Below, one piece after another: positions 27,356 to 35,159 of a stretch of DNA of 50,379 nucleotides. Position numbers and translations under genes: made by a program. The stretch is from Saccharothrix sp. NRRL B-16314. GTDB taxonomy: Bacteria > Actinomycetota > Actinomycetes > Mycobacteriales > Pseudonocardiaceae. A model generated the notes under the pieces. That model was not told the DNA's origin, did no database searches, and was given only the letters and a program-made list of their open reading frames with translations. Location of the stretch: positions 1 through 50,379 of the forward strand of contig NZ_JNXC01000043.1 in assembly GCF_000716595.1 (NCBI RefSeq), written 5' to 3'. The first letter of the stretch is position 1; the number at the start of each line of letters is the position of its first letter.

Positions 27356-27859
27356 GTGGAGTTCGACGTCACCATCGAGATCCCCAAGGGGGTCCGCAAC
27401 AAGTACGAGATGGACCACAAGACGGGACGCATCCGGCTCGACCGGACCCTCTTCACGGCCACTCAGTACCCGGCGGACTACGGCTTCGTCGACGACACGC
27501 TCGGTGAGGACGGCGATCCGCTCGACGCGCTCGTGATCGTCCAGGAGCCGACGTTCCCGGGCTGCCTGATCAAGTCGCGCGCGATCGGCATGTTCCGGAT
27601 GACGGACGAGAAGGGCGGCGACGACAAGCTGCTCTGCGTCCCGGCCGAGGACCCGCGGTCCGAGCACCTGCGCGACATCCACCACCTGAACGAGTTCTAC
27701 CGGCTGGAGATCCAGCACTTCTTCGAGGTCTACAAGGACCTGGAGCCGGGCAAGAGCGTCGAGGGCGCGACCTGGGTCGGCCGCACCGAGGCCGAGGCCG
27801 AGATCGTCCGCTCGTACCAGCGCCTGAAGGACGCCGTGGCTCGCGGCGAAGAGCACTGA
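27356..27859 (+). CDS. ppa: Soluble inorganic pyrophosphatase, family I
   Basis: 167 aa, full length. [21 protein letters not shown], the signature [20 protein letters not shown] with the metal-binding aspartates, and [12 protein letters not shown] are all present. It hydrolyses pyrophosphate from biosynthesis in the cytoplasm. GTG start at 27356 after GCGAGGA. A 38-bp perfect palindrome terminates it. A membrane proton-pumping pyrophosphatase is encoded 16 kb away. Confidence 0.97.
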   Translation: MEFDVTIEIPKGVRNKYEMDHKTGRIRLDRTLFTATQYPADYGFVDDTLGEDGDPLDALVIVQEPTFPGCLIKSRAIGMFRMTDEKGGDDKLLCVPAEDPRSEHLRDIHHLNEFYRLEIQHFFEVYKDLEPGKSVEGATWVGRTEAEAEIVRSYQRLKDAVARGEEH

Positions 27860-27870
27860 CCTGAACTGCC

Positions 27871-27908
27871 GAAGAGGCCCGCTCCCCGATCGGGGAGCGG
27901 GCCTCTTC
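27871..27908. terminator. 38-bp perfect palindrome, bidirectional terminator
   Basis: The arms GAAGAGGCCCGCTCCCCGA and its exact complement meet without a loop, and the hairpin (four-base loop in practice) ends in TTC. It lies between the convergent ppa and MFS genes. Confidence 0.92.
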
Positions 27909-27926
27909 TCGTCGGGCCGGTGCGGC

Positions 27927-29609
27927 TCAGTGCGTCGGCATCGGCGCGGACTCGGCCGCCTCGTCCTTGGCCGCGTTGGCGTCCTGCACCCGCTCCAGGC
28001 CGGAACGGCGGGACAGCGGGGCCTCGCGCAGGAACCAGATCGCCACGAAGCCGATCAGGGTCACCATCCCGCCGACCAGGAACACGAGGTCGATCGAACC
28101 GGAGAAGCCGTCCAGGAACGGCCGGGCCAGCACCGGGTCGAGCTGGGCCAGGAACTCGGTGTTGTTCAGGTCGAAGCCGGTGCCGCTCTGCAGGCCGGTG
28201 GCGAACTCGCGGTTCTCCGGCCGGGCCAGCGCCGCCTGGAAGTCCGGGTTGCCGGCCGCCGCGCGCAGCCCTTCGCCGATCTTGTCGCCGACCGTGCTGA
28301 ACAGGATCGACAGGAACACCGCGGTGCCGACCGTGCCGCCGATCTGGCGGAAGAACGTGACCGACGAGGTCGCCACGCCCATGTCCCGCGGCTCGGAGTC
28401 GTTCTGGATGGCCACCTGGAGGGTCTGCATGCACAGGCCCAGCCCCATGCCCATGAACAACATCAGCACCAGCGGCTGGTAGATCGGCGTGTCGGTGCCG
28501 ACCGTGCTGAACAGCCACAGCACCACGGTCATCAACCCGAACCCGACGACCGGGAACACCTTGTAGCGGCCGGTCTTCGCGGTCAGGATGCCGCTCGTCG
28601 CCGCCGCCGTCATGATCCCCAGCGTCAGCGGCAGCATCATCAGGCCGGACTCGGTCGCCGAGTAGCCCTTGACGATCTGGAGGTACAGCGGCAGCGAGAC
28701 CATGCCGCCGAACATCCCGGCGCCGAGCACGAAGTTGACCAGGTTGCCGAGCGAGAACGTGTGCCGCTTGAACAGCCTCAGCGGCAGCAGCGCCTCGTCA
28801 CCCATCCGCTGCTGGACGAGCACGAACCCGATCAGGCCGAGCACGCCGACGACGTACAGGGCGATCGAGGTGCCGGACGTCCAGCCCCACTCGCGGCCCT
28901 GTTCGGCCACGACCAGCAGCGGCACGAGGCCGAGGGTGAGCAGGGCCGCGCCGGCGAAGTCGATCCGGTGGTTCACCCGCTGGTGCGGGATGTTCAGCAC
29001 CTTCGCCACGACGACCAGCGCGATCAGCGCGATCGGCACGTTGATCAGGAACACCCAGCGCCAGCCGGCCGCGCCCAGGAACGACTCCATGCCGGCGAAC
29101 AGGCCGCCGACGACGGGGCCGGCCACGCTGGAGATGCCGAACACGGCCATGAAGTAGCCGGCGTACCGGCTGCGCTCACGCGGCGACGTGATGTCCGCCA
29201 TGATCGCCATGGCCAGCGACATCAGGCCACCGGCGCCGAGGCCCTGCACCGCGCGGAACGCGGCGAGTTCGTACATCGAGTCCGCGATGCCGCAGAGCAG
29301 CGAGCCCGCCAGGAACAGCGAGATCGCGGTCAGGTACATCGGCTTGCGGCCGAAGATGTCGGACAGCTTGCCGTACAGCGGCGTCGAGATCGTCGCGGTG
29401 ATCAGGTAGGCGGTGGTCGCCCACGCCTGCAGCGTCTGGCCGTGCAGCTCGTCCGCGATGGTCTTCATGGCGGTGGCCACGATCATCTGGTCGAGCGCGG
29501 CCAGGAACAGGCCCAGCAGCAGGCCCGACAGGATGGTCAGGATCTGCCGGTGGGTGAGCAGTGCGGCGCCGGGTGGCGGCGTGTCCGCTCGGGTTGTCGT
29601 CTCCGACAT
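27927..29609 (-). CDS. EmrB/QacA-type drug:H+ antiporter (DHA2, 14 TM)
   Basis: 560 aa with 14 hydrophobic segments. Motif A is GKLSDIFGRKP, and LAALDQMIVATAMKTIADEL (segment 1) and GAGGLMSLAMAIMADITSPRERSRYAG are DHA2 hallmarks. A long periplasmic insert before the last segment (NPDFQAALARPENREF onward) is usual. The ATG at 29609 fits the GGGGAG better than the GTG one codon upstream. It overlaps the MarR stop by one base, so it is coupled to its likely regulator. Substrates unknown; export of toxic aromatics or an antibiotic is the common role. Confidence 0.9.
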   Translation of the reverse strand: MSETTTRADTPPPGAALLTHRQILTILSGLLLGLFLAALDQMIVATAMKTIADELHGQTLQAWATTAYLITATISTPLYGKLSDIFGRKPMYLTAISLFLAGSLLCGIADSMYELAAFRAVQGLGAGGLMSLAMAIMADITSPRERSRYAGYFMAVFGISSVAGPVVGGLFAGMESFLGAAGWRWVFLINVPIALIALVVVAKVLNIPHQRVNHRIDFAGAALLTLGLVPLLVVAEQGREWGWTSGTSIALYVVGVLGLIGFVLVQQRMGDEALLPLRLFKRHTFSLGNLVNFVLGAGMFGGMVSLPLYLQIVKGYSATESGLMMLPLTLGIMTAAATSGILTAKTGRYKVFPVVGFGLMTVVLWLFSTVGTDTPIYQPLVLMLFMGMGLGLCMQTLQVAIQNDSEPRDMGVATSSVTFFRQIGGTVGTAVFLSILFSTVGDKIGEGLRAAAGNPDFQAALARPENREFATGLQSGTGFDLNNTEFLAQLDPVLARPFLDGFSGSIDLVFLVGGMVTLIGFVAIWFLREAPLSRRSGLERVQDANAAKDEAAESAPMPTH

Positions 29610-30124
29610 CACTTCTCCCCTTCGGAGCGCGGCCCAAGTCCGCTCTGGGTGATGAATTCCGGTAGCGCCTTCTCGTAGTCCCCCACGAAGCGCTCGAAGT
29701 AGTCGATGAACCGGCCGCGGTCCTCCGCGGGCCAGTCAGTGAAGAGGCGGGCCAGCGTCTCGTTGCGCTGCGCCCGGCGTTCGTGCAGCAGGCGGGCGCC
29801 TTCCCCGGTCACGGCCAGCACGCTCGCGCGGCCGTCCTCCGGGTCGGCCCGGCGTTCCACCAGGCCGTCCTTGACCAGCGTCGCCACCTGGCGGCTGACC
29901 GTGGACGGGTCGGAGAAGACGGCCTCGGCCAGCGCACCGGCCCGCGAGGGGCCCAGCTGGTTGAGGTTGGCCAGCAGGACGAAAGAGGCCTTGTCCATGC
30001 CCGACTTGCTCATGTGGGCGGAGACGCAGGCGTGCATCTTGTGCATGCGGACCAGCGCCATGCCCAGCCGATCGGCTAACACGATGTCGTCGGCCGTCAG
30101 CCGGTCACTCGGCGGGGTCGCCAT
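29609..30124 (-). CDS. MarR-family transcriptional regulator
   Basis: 171 aa winged-helix protein. The recognition region reads AEAVFSDPSTVSRQVATLVKDGLVERRADPEDGRASVLAVTGEG, the conserved MarR wing with DxRxxxL replaced by DGRASVL. It probably represses its own gene and the downstream exporter and is relieved by ligand. ATG at 30124 with GGAG seven bases upstream; longer frames are unsupported. A 36-bp dyad starting 13 bases before the start codon is the likely operator. Confidence 0.9.
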   Translation of the reverse strand: MATPPSDRLTADDIVLADRLGMALVRMHKMHACVSAHMSKSGMDKASFVLLANLNQLGPSRAGALAEAVFSDPSTVSRQVATLVKDGLVERRADPEDGRASVLAVTGEGARLLHERRAQRNETLARLFTDWPAEDRGRFIDYFERFVGDYEKALPEFITQSGLGPRSEGEK

Positions 30125-30136
30125 CGCACACTCCAT

Positions 30137-30172
30137 TGCTTGCATCAACCAACTAGTTGCTGAGTACAAGCA
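30137..30172. promoter_or_regulatory. 36-bp dyad, probable MarR operator
   Basis: TGCTTG-N7-CAACTAGTTG-N7-CAAGCA: the inner ten-base palindrome and the outer six-base arms share one centre (30154.5). It sits between the MarR start (30124) and the divergent hotdog gene (30251). TTGTAC at its right edge may be the minus-strand -35, so binding would block the exporter operon. Confidence 0.65.
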
Positions 30173-30250
30173 TGCACCTGCGGGGAGGGTGGTCGCAAAC
30201 CGGTTGGCGGTGACTCGCGTCTCGTGGTTACCGGCCGGTAGCATCGGTCC

Positions 30251-30703
30251 ATGAGCGCTGACTACTCGTTCGTCGCGGATGCCATGAAGCAGACCGTGCC
30301 CTGGGTGAAGACCGTGGGCGTCGAGTTCCCCGAGGTCGCGGCCGATCGGGTGGTCGCCGAACTGCCCGACCGGGAGGACCTGCGCAACCACGTCGGCGGG
30401 CCGCACGCGGCGATGATGTTCGGCGTCGCGGAGACCGCGTCCGGCGCCGTGGTGATCGCCGCGTTCGGCCCGCACATGGACAAGGCGACGCCCTTGGTCG
30501 TGCGGTCGGAGATCGCTTACAAGAAGGTGGCACGCGGCACCCTGCGCGCCGAGGCCGTGCTGGGGCGGCCCGCGGCGGACGTGGTGGCCGAGTTGGCGGC
30601 GGGCACGCGGCCCGAGTTCCCGGTGAGCGTGACCATCACCAACGCGGAGGGCGTGACGACCGGGGAGATGACCGTCGTGTGGACCCTCCGTCCGAATCGC
30701 TGA
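30251..30703 (+). CDS. Hotdog-fold protein, DUF4442/thioesterase-like
   Basis: 150 aa. NHVGGPHAAMMFGVAETASGAVV is the hotdog helix with the conserved G-P-H-x7-E type arrangement seen in DUF4442/PaaI-like acyl-CoA thioesterases; PLVVRSEIAYKKVARGTLRAEA is the following strand region. A thioesterase role is likely but substrate is unknown. ATG at 30251; TAGCAT lies seven bases upstream of the start with no Shine-Dalgarno, suggesting a leaderless message. It ends 12 bases from the convergent L11-like gene with no hairpin between. Confidence 0.72.
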   Translation: MSADYSFVADAMKQTVPWVKTVGVEFPEVAADRVVAELPDREDLRNHVGGPHAAMMFGVAETASGAVVIAAFGPHMDKATPLVVRSEIAYKKVARGTLRAEAVLGRPAADVVAELAAGTRPEFPVSVTITNAEGVTTGEMTVVWTLRPNR

Positions 30704-30715
30704 CCGAGCTCCTGA

Positions 30716-31153
30716 TCAGCCTTCTACCGCCACCCCCATCGAACGGGCGGTGCCGGCCACGATCCGCATCGCCGTCGTGATGTCGGCGGTGTTCAGGTCC
30801 GGGAGCTTGCGCTCGGCGATGGCGCGCAACTGCGCCGCGCCGAGCGTGCCCGCCGAGTCGTGCCCCGGCCTGCCGGAGCCCTTGCCGCCCAGGCCCTGAG
30901 CGGCCAGCGCCTTCCGGATGAGGAACGCGGTCGGTGGGGTCTTCAGGCGCAGCCCGAACGACTTGTCGTCGCGGACCGTCACCACGACGGGGACGACGTC
31001 GCCGCGTTGACCCGCGGTGGCCTCGTCGTAGGCGCGCTTGACGCCGACCAGGTTCACGCCGGTCTGGCCGAGCACCTTGCCCAGGTCCATCATCGACGCG
31101 GCGCCGGCCTCCAGGTTGATGGTGATCTCGTGGATCTTCTTCGCGGGTGCCAT
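30716..31153 (-). CDS. Divergent ribosomal protein L11 paralogue
   Basis: 145 aa, L11 length. The C-terminal RNA-binding half is well kept: GSGRPGHDSAGTLGAAQLRAIAERK is followed by LPDLNTADITTAMRIVAGTARSMGV. The N-terminal half aligns (GQTGVNLVGVKRAYDEAT, QRGDVVPVVVTV, LKTPPTAFLI) but the proline-rich loop PAPPVGPALGQ of normal L11 reads ASMMDLGKVLGQ, so the prolines contacting thiostrepton and elongation factors are gone. No rplA, nusG or secE is adjacent, so the standard rplK must be elsewhere. No Shine-Dalgarno precedes the ATG at 31153; TACGTT seven bases up with TTGAGT further up suggests a leaderless transcript. It could be an alternative L11 for altered ribosomes or thiopeptide tolerance; this is inference. 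Confidence 0.82.
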   Translation of the reverse strand: MAPAKKIHEITINLEAGAASMMDLGKVLGQTGVNLVGVKRAYDEATAGQRGDVVPVVVTVRDDKSFGLRLKTPPTAFLIRKALAAQGLGGKGSGRPGHDSAGTLGAAQLRAIAERKLPDLNTADITTAMRIVAGTARSMGVAVEG

Positions 31154-31191
31154 GCGGACGAACGTAGGAATTGACGTAACGGCAGACTCAA
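31154..31191 (-). promoter_or_regulatory. Candidate leaderless promoter of the L11-like gene
   Basis: On the minus strand TTGAGT (31191-31186) and TACGTT (31166-31161) are 19 bases apart and the latter ends seven bases before the ATG. The -10 region is embedded in TCCTACGTTCG, eleven bases identical to the core of the repeated elements at 1.25 and 25.5 kb. Confidence 0.4.
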
Positions 31192-31249
31192 GCCGATTTC
31201 CGCGGTGACGTGGGTAACACCCGGCCGGTGCGCGAGCGATGAGGCGTGC

Positions 31250-32035
31250 ATGGCAGATTCCCCCGCAGGGCCGTTAGATTCCTGGCGCCGGCTCGCCGCC
31301 GAGCGCCGGATCGTCGTCACCGCTGCCGCCGTGCTGACATTCCTGCTTTTCGTCGCCGTCGCCTGTTCGGGTGAAGATCCCGCCGAGCCGGCCGCCGCAG
31401 GGATCACGAGCACCACCACCACGACCACCACGTCGCTGACCACCACCACCGCCCCGACCACGACCACTCCCCCGGCCGTGCGGGTCGCGGAGGTCGTGGA
31501 CGCGCGCACGATCACCGTGGCCGGTGGCGGACGGGTGCAGCTGGCCGGTCTGACGAAGCCCGGCGAGTGCTGGGCCGCCGCCGCGGTCGACTTCCTCAAG
31601 AACACGGTGGCGGGCAAGGACTTGCGGGTCGTCGGCGGCACCGTGCTGCTGCCCGACGGCGTCGACGTGGCCGTGCACCTGCTGAGCCGGGGCATGGCGC
31701 GGGCCGAACAGGGCGCCGCCGCCGCCCTCACCACGGCCCAGGCTGCGGCGACGTCCGCCGGGCTCGGGCTCTGGGGCGCACCGTGTTCCGGGGCGGACAC
31801 CGTCGCGCCGGCCCCGCCACCACCACCCGTGTACACGCCGCCCGCGCCGCAACCCGTGCAGCCCCAACCCCAACCTCAGCCTCAACCGCAGCCCCAGCCC
31901 GAACAGCCGGCCGCCGTGTACTACGCGAACTGCGACGCCGTCCGCGCCGCGGGCAAAGCGCCGCTGTACGCCGGTCAGCCCGGCTACCGTTCCGGACTCG
32001 ACCGGGACGGCGACGGGACGGCCTGCGAGAAGTAG
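31250..32035 (+). CDS. Lipoprotein with inactive-looking SNase-like domain and Excalibur domain
   Basis: 261 aa. A hydrophobic signal with lipobox VAVAC (Cys39) is followed by a Thr-rich linker. Residues ~75-180 resemble a thermonuclease (TNase) fold: VAEVVDARTITVAGGGRVQLAGLTKPGE, VDFLKN, LLSRGMARAE. The catalytic Arg and Asp of nucleases (in xFRLxxVDTPE) read Gln and Thr here, so activity is doubtful. A Pro/Gln repeat linker (QPQPQP, about 17 residues) leads to a C-terminal Excalibur domain, NCDAVRAAGKAPLY then LDRDGDGTACEK, with the calcium-type DxDxDG and paired cysteines. ATG at 31250 after GAGG. Probably displayed on the outer face of the membrane. Confidence 0.82.
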   Translation: MADSPAGPLDSWRRLAAERRIVVTAAAVLTFLLFVAVACSGEDPAEPAAAGITSTTTTTTTSLTTTTAPTTTTPPAVRVAEVVDARTITVAGGGRVQLAGLTKPGECWAAAAVDFLKNTVAGKDLRVVGGTVLLPDGVDVAVHLLSRGMARAEQGAAAALTTAQAAATSAGLGLWGAPCSGADTVAPAPPPPPVYTPPAPQPVQPQPQPQPQPQPQPEQPAAVYYANCDAVRAAGKAPLYAGQPGYRSGLDRDGDGTACEK

Positions 32036-32062
32036 CCGCCGACGAGTAGTAGAACCATCCCC

Positions 32063-33013
32063 ATGAAGGTGGACCGGCTGGAGATCGCGTACGACCCGAC
32101 GACCGTGCTCGACGCCGCCCGCGCGGCGGAGTCCGAGGGGTGCGACGGCTTCTGGCTGGCGGAGACCCGGCACGACCCGTTCCTGGCGCTCGGCCTGGTG
32201 GCCGCGCAGGTGGAACGGGTCGAGCTGGGCACGGCGATCGCGGTGGCGTTCGCGCGCAACCCGATGAGCACCGCCGTGCAGGCGAACGACCTCCAGCTGC
32301 TGTCCGGCGGCCGGTTCCACCTCGGCCTCGGCTCGCAGGTGGAAGCGCACATCACCAAGCGCTTCGGCATGCCGTGGTCGCACCCGGCCGCCCGGATGCG
32401 CGAGTTCGTGCTGGCGTTGCGGGCCATCTGGCACAGCTGGGCCACCGGCGAGCGGCTGAGGTTCCGCGGCGAGTTCTACACGCACACGGTGATGACGCCG
32501 TTCTTCTCGCCGGGACCGAACCCGCACGGCACGCCCAAGGTGTGGCTGGCGGGCGTCGGCGAGTTGATGACCGAGGTCGCGGGCGAGGTCGCGGACGGGT
32601 TCCTGTGCCACAACTTCACCACCGAGCGCTACCTGCGCGAGGTGACGCTGCCGGCGTTGGCGCGTGGCCGGGCGAAGGCCGGGAAGCCGTTGGCGGGTTT
32701 GGAGATCAGCGGCCCGTCGCTGGTGGCGTGCGACGAGGCGGGTGTGGCCGACGTCCGGCGCCAGATCGCGTTCTACGGCTCGACGCCCGCCTACCGCAAG
32801 GTGCTCGACCTGCACGGCTGGGGCGAGCTGCACGAGGAGCTGCACCGGATGTCCCGGCGGCAGCTGTGGGACGACATGGCCGCCGCCGTCAGCGACGAGG
32901 TCCTGGCCGCCTTCGCCGTCGTGGGCACGCCCGCGGCGGCGAAGGCCGAGCTGATCCGCCGGTACGGCGACGTGATCACCAGGATCGCGGCGCCGGTCGT
33001 CAGGACCGGATGA
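32063..33013 (+). CDS. LLM-class F420-dependent oxidoreductase
   Basis: 316 aa luciferase-like TIM barrel. GCDGFWLAETRHDPFLAL near residue 29, ARNPMSTAVQANDLQLLSGGRFHLGLGSQ near residue 65 and VWLAGVGELMTEVAGEVADGFLCHNF are the marks of the TIGR03617-type F420 group. Coenzyme F420 is common in this family of bacteria. The substrate is unknown. ATG at 32063. It overlaps tail to tail with a small membrane protein gene. Confidence 0.87.
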   Translation: MKVDRLEIAYDPTTVLDAARAAESEGCDGFWLAETRHDPFLALGLVAAQVERVELGTAIAVAFARNPMSTAVQANDLQLLSGGRFHLGLGSQVEAHITKRFGMPWSHPAARMREFVLALRAIWHSWATGERLRFRGEFYTHTVMTPFFSPGPNPHGTPKVWLAGVGELMTEVAGEVADGFLCHNFTTERYLREVTLPALARGRAKAGKPLAGLEISGPSLVACDEAGVADVRRQIAFYGSTPAYRKVLDLHGWGELHEELHRMSRRQLWDDMAAAVSDEVLAAFAVVGTPAAAKAELIRRYGDVITRIAAPVVRTG

Positions 33014-33170
33014 GGTACCGCCCGCTCGGCTCGTCCCGCACCCAGTGCCGGAACAACTCCGCCCGGACCCGCGCCACGGTCCGCCGACGCACCCACCGCC
33101 GACGTCCCACCCGCGCCGCGAGCACTGCCAACGGCAACGCCAGCACCGTCGACACGATCATCGTGATCAT
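33000..33170 (-). CDS. Small membrane protein (56 aa)
   Basis: MITMIVSTVLALPLAVLAAR forms one membrane segment and is followed by an Arg-rich cytoplasmic tail (VGRRRWVRRRTVARVRAELF, then RHWVRDEPSGRYLIRS). The ATG at 33170 has GGAGG eight bases upstream, which decides the start against the longer frame. The 3' end overlaps the oxidoreductase gene by 14 bases. No family recognised; likely real because of the ribosome site and sensible topology. Confidence 0.5.
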   Translation of the reverse strand: MITMIVSTVLALPLAVLAARVGRRRWVRRRTVARVRAELFRHWVRDEPSGRYLIRS

Positions 33171-33367
33171 CGCCCTCACCTCCAGGGTGGCAACGACACC
33201 GTCGCCCACGACTGACGCCAACGGTGAAAAGGTCACTCCGATGGAGCAGTCGTTCGACGCCGTTCGACTACGCACGGCGCAACATTGCGGTGAGCGGTAG
33301 TCCCGGTGGGCGCCGGAGAAGAAGAAAGGGACCAGGCCGGAAGACCGACCTGATCCCTGTCCCGCGG

Positions 33368-33441
33368 AGCCGCCTATCGGAATCGAACCGATGACCTGCT
33401 CATTACGAGTGAGCTGCTCTGGCCGACTGAGCTAAGGCGGC
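33368..33441 (-). tRNA. tRNA-Thr (anticodon CGT)
   Basis: On the minus strand the acceptor GCCGCCT pairs with AGGCGGC, the D-arm has AGCTCAGTCGG, the anticodon arm is GCTCA-CTCGTAA-TGAGC with anticodon CGT reading ACG, and the T-arm contains GGTTCGATTCC. The 3' CCA is not encoded. It stands alone, downstream of no other tRNA, in the gap before the secreted-protein gene. Confidence 0.96.
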
Positions 33442-33566
33442 GAGACGCGACAACTATAGCCCAAGCTCCGGCCGTCACCGCGCGGGGGCCGGCTCGTTGG
33501 ACCAGGAGTGACGGGGCTCACGCGGGCGCCGCACGGATCACGTCGCTGTCCTGGAGGTCCGACCAC

Positions 33567-35156
33567 ATGCGCCTGATGGCCCTGCCCGCCGCCGCCGTGC
33601 TGGTCGCGCTCTGCACCGCCCCCGCGCACGCCCAGCCGTCGACGACGCCGGTGCCCGGACCGCGTGAGCCGAACCAGCCGCCGGTGTCCGCGGCACCGGC
33701 CACCCGGGCGCACGCGATCGGGGACGCCGGCACCGGGCTGGCCGTGGTCAGGGTCGCGCCGGACTCGACGCCGACCGGCACGATCCTGCCCGGCTTCGGC
33801 GAGCAGCTGCCCAAGCAGTCGGCCGCGGAGATCGGGGTCGGGCTGGCGTCGGCACAAGCGAACACGGAGGCGTTCCTGACGTACGAGCGGGCGGTGGCGC
33901 AGGCGTCGCCGATGGGTTTCGCCGTGCAGGGCAGGGCTCCTCAGACACCCGGCACGCTGGTGCAGACCGCGTCACCGGACAACGCGGCCCCGATCACCGG
34001 TGGCCTCACGCCGCCGACGACACCGCTCGACGCCCTGCTCAAGGTCGGTCTCCTCGACGGCAGCGTGCACGCCCGCTGGGACGACGAGCTGGGCCCGTGC
34101 GTGCAGCCGCTCGCGGACGCCAAGACCTCCGTCACGACCCTGAGCGTGCTCAACGCCATCCCGACCCTGCCCAGCTCCCCCGACCTGACCGGCATGCTCA
34201 CCGGTGACACGCCGAAGCTCGACGCCGCCGCCAAGCAGTCCCTGATCGACAGCGTCAAGCAGCTGAGCGCCCCGCTGAGCCGACTGGGCGGTCTGCTCTC
34301 CGGCACGCCCGACAGCGGCGCGAACGGCTCGCTGCTCAGCCTCCCGGACACGCTCAGCGCCCGCTCGACCGTCGAACTGGTCGACCTGCCCGGCAGCGCG
34401 AACAAGGCCATCCGCTCCACGTCCACGCTCCAGGCGGCGAGCGTCCGCCTCCTCGCGGGCACGTCCGCGGAGATCCGCGTGGACGTGGTGAGCCCGCCGA
34501 CGCTCGTCGCGCTCTCCACCGGCGACAAGGCCACGTCCGGGATCACGTACACCGCTCCCGTCCTGCGCGTCAGCCAGGGCGGCAAGGAGCTGGGCACGCT
34601 CGACGCGGCCAACCCGAAGCTGGACGTCCCGATCGGCGTCGCCCCCGGCCGGGAGCTGCCGCTCGTCGGCGACCTGGCCCGGGGCCTGCCCGTGCTCGAC
34701 ATCGGCGTGCTGCGGCTCCAGGTCGCGCAGCTCAACCAGAAGGACGTGGTGATCGACGGCCCGCTCCAGCAGGGCGGTCCCACCATCAAGGGGTACATGC
34801 TCGGGGCGACCGCGCGCCTGCTCGACCTCCAGCTGCTGCCGACCGATGCCCTCGGTCTGCCGAACCTGCCGTCGGCGCTGGCACAGGTGTCCCTGGGCGA
34901 GCAGATCGTGCGCGCGGCCGCCCCGAACGGAGGCGTGGTCTGCGCTCCGGCGCAGGCACCGCCCGGTGGTGGTGGCCAACCCGCGCCGCCGCGCGCGGAC
35001 CAGCCGCTGGCGTACACGAACGCGGCGTACAAGACGGTCCCGATCTTCTGGACCGGGACGGCCCTGCTGCTGATCGGCGTCGTCGTGGTGGCCGCCCTGC
35101 CGACCCGCCGTCGTCCGGCGAAGACCGTCCGACCGACCGGGCCGTCCGCCGGGTAG
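33567..35156 (+). CDS. Secreted, C-terminally membrane-anchored protein
   Basis: 529 aa. A Sec signal (LMALPAAAVLVALCTAPAHA, cut near residue 22) precedes a long Ala/Ser/Leu-rich extracellular part without recognised domain, and IFWTGTALLLIGVVVVAALP near the C-terminus is a membrane anchor followed by RRRPAKT, giving an outside-facing topology. Only two cysteines occur in the mature part (one near residue 177, one near 470), which could form a disulphide. ATG at 33567 with GGAGG. It is three bases from the convergent holB stop. Similar proteins are conserved next to holB in related genera, from memory; function unknown. Confidence 0.72.
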   Translation: MRLMALPAAAVLVALCTAPAHAQPSTTPVPGPREPNQPPVSAAPATRAHAIGDAGTGLAVVRVAPDSTPTGTILPGFGEQLPKQSAAEIGVGLASAQANTEAFLTYERAVAQASPMGFAVQGRAPQTPGTLVQTASPDNAAPITGGLTPPTTPLDALLKVGLLDGSVHARWDDELGPCVQPLADAKTSVTTLSVLNAIPTLPSSPDLTGMLTGDTPKLDAAAKQSLIDSVKQLSAPLSRLGGLLSGTPDSGANGSLLSLPDTLSARSTVELVDLPGSANKAIRSTSTLQAASVRLLAGTSAEIRVDVVSPPTLVALSTGDKATSGITYTAPVLRVSQGGKELGTLDAANPKLDVPIGVAPGRELPLVGDLARGLPVLDIGVLRLQVAQLNQKDVVIDGPLQQGGPTIKGYMLGATARLLDLQLLPTDALGLPNLPSALAQVSLGEQIVRAAAPNGGVVCAPAQAPPGGGGQPAPPRADQPLAYTNAAYKTVPIFWTGTALLLIGVVVVAALPTRRRPAKTVRPTGPSAG

Positions 35157-35159
35157 GGG

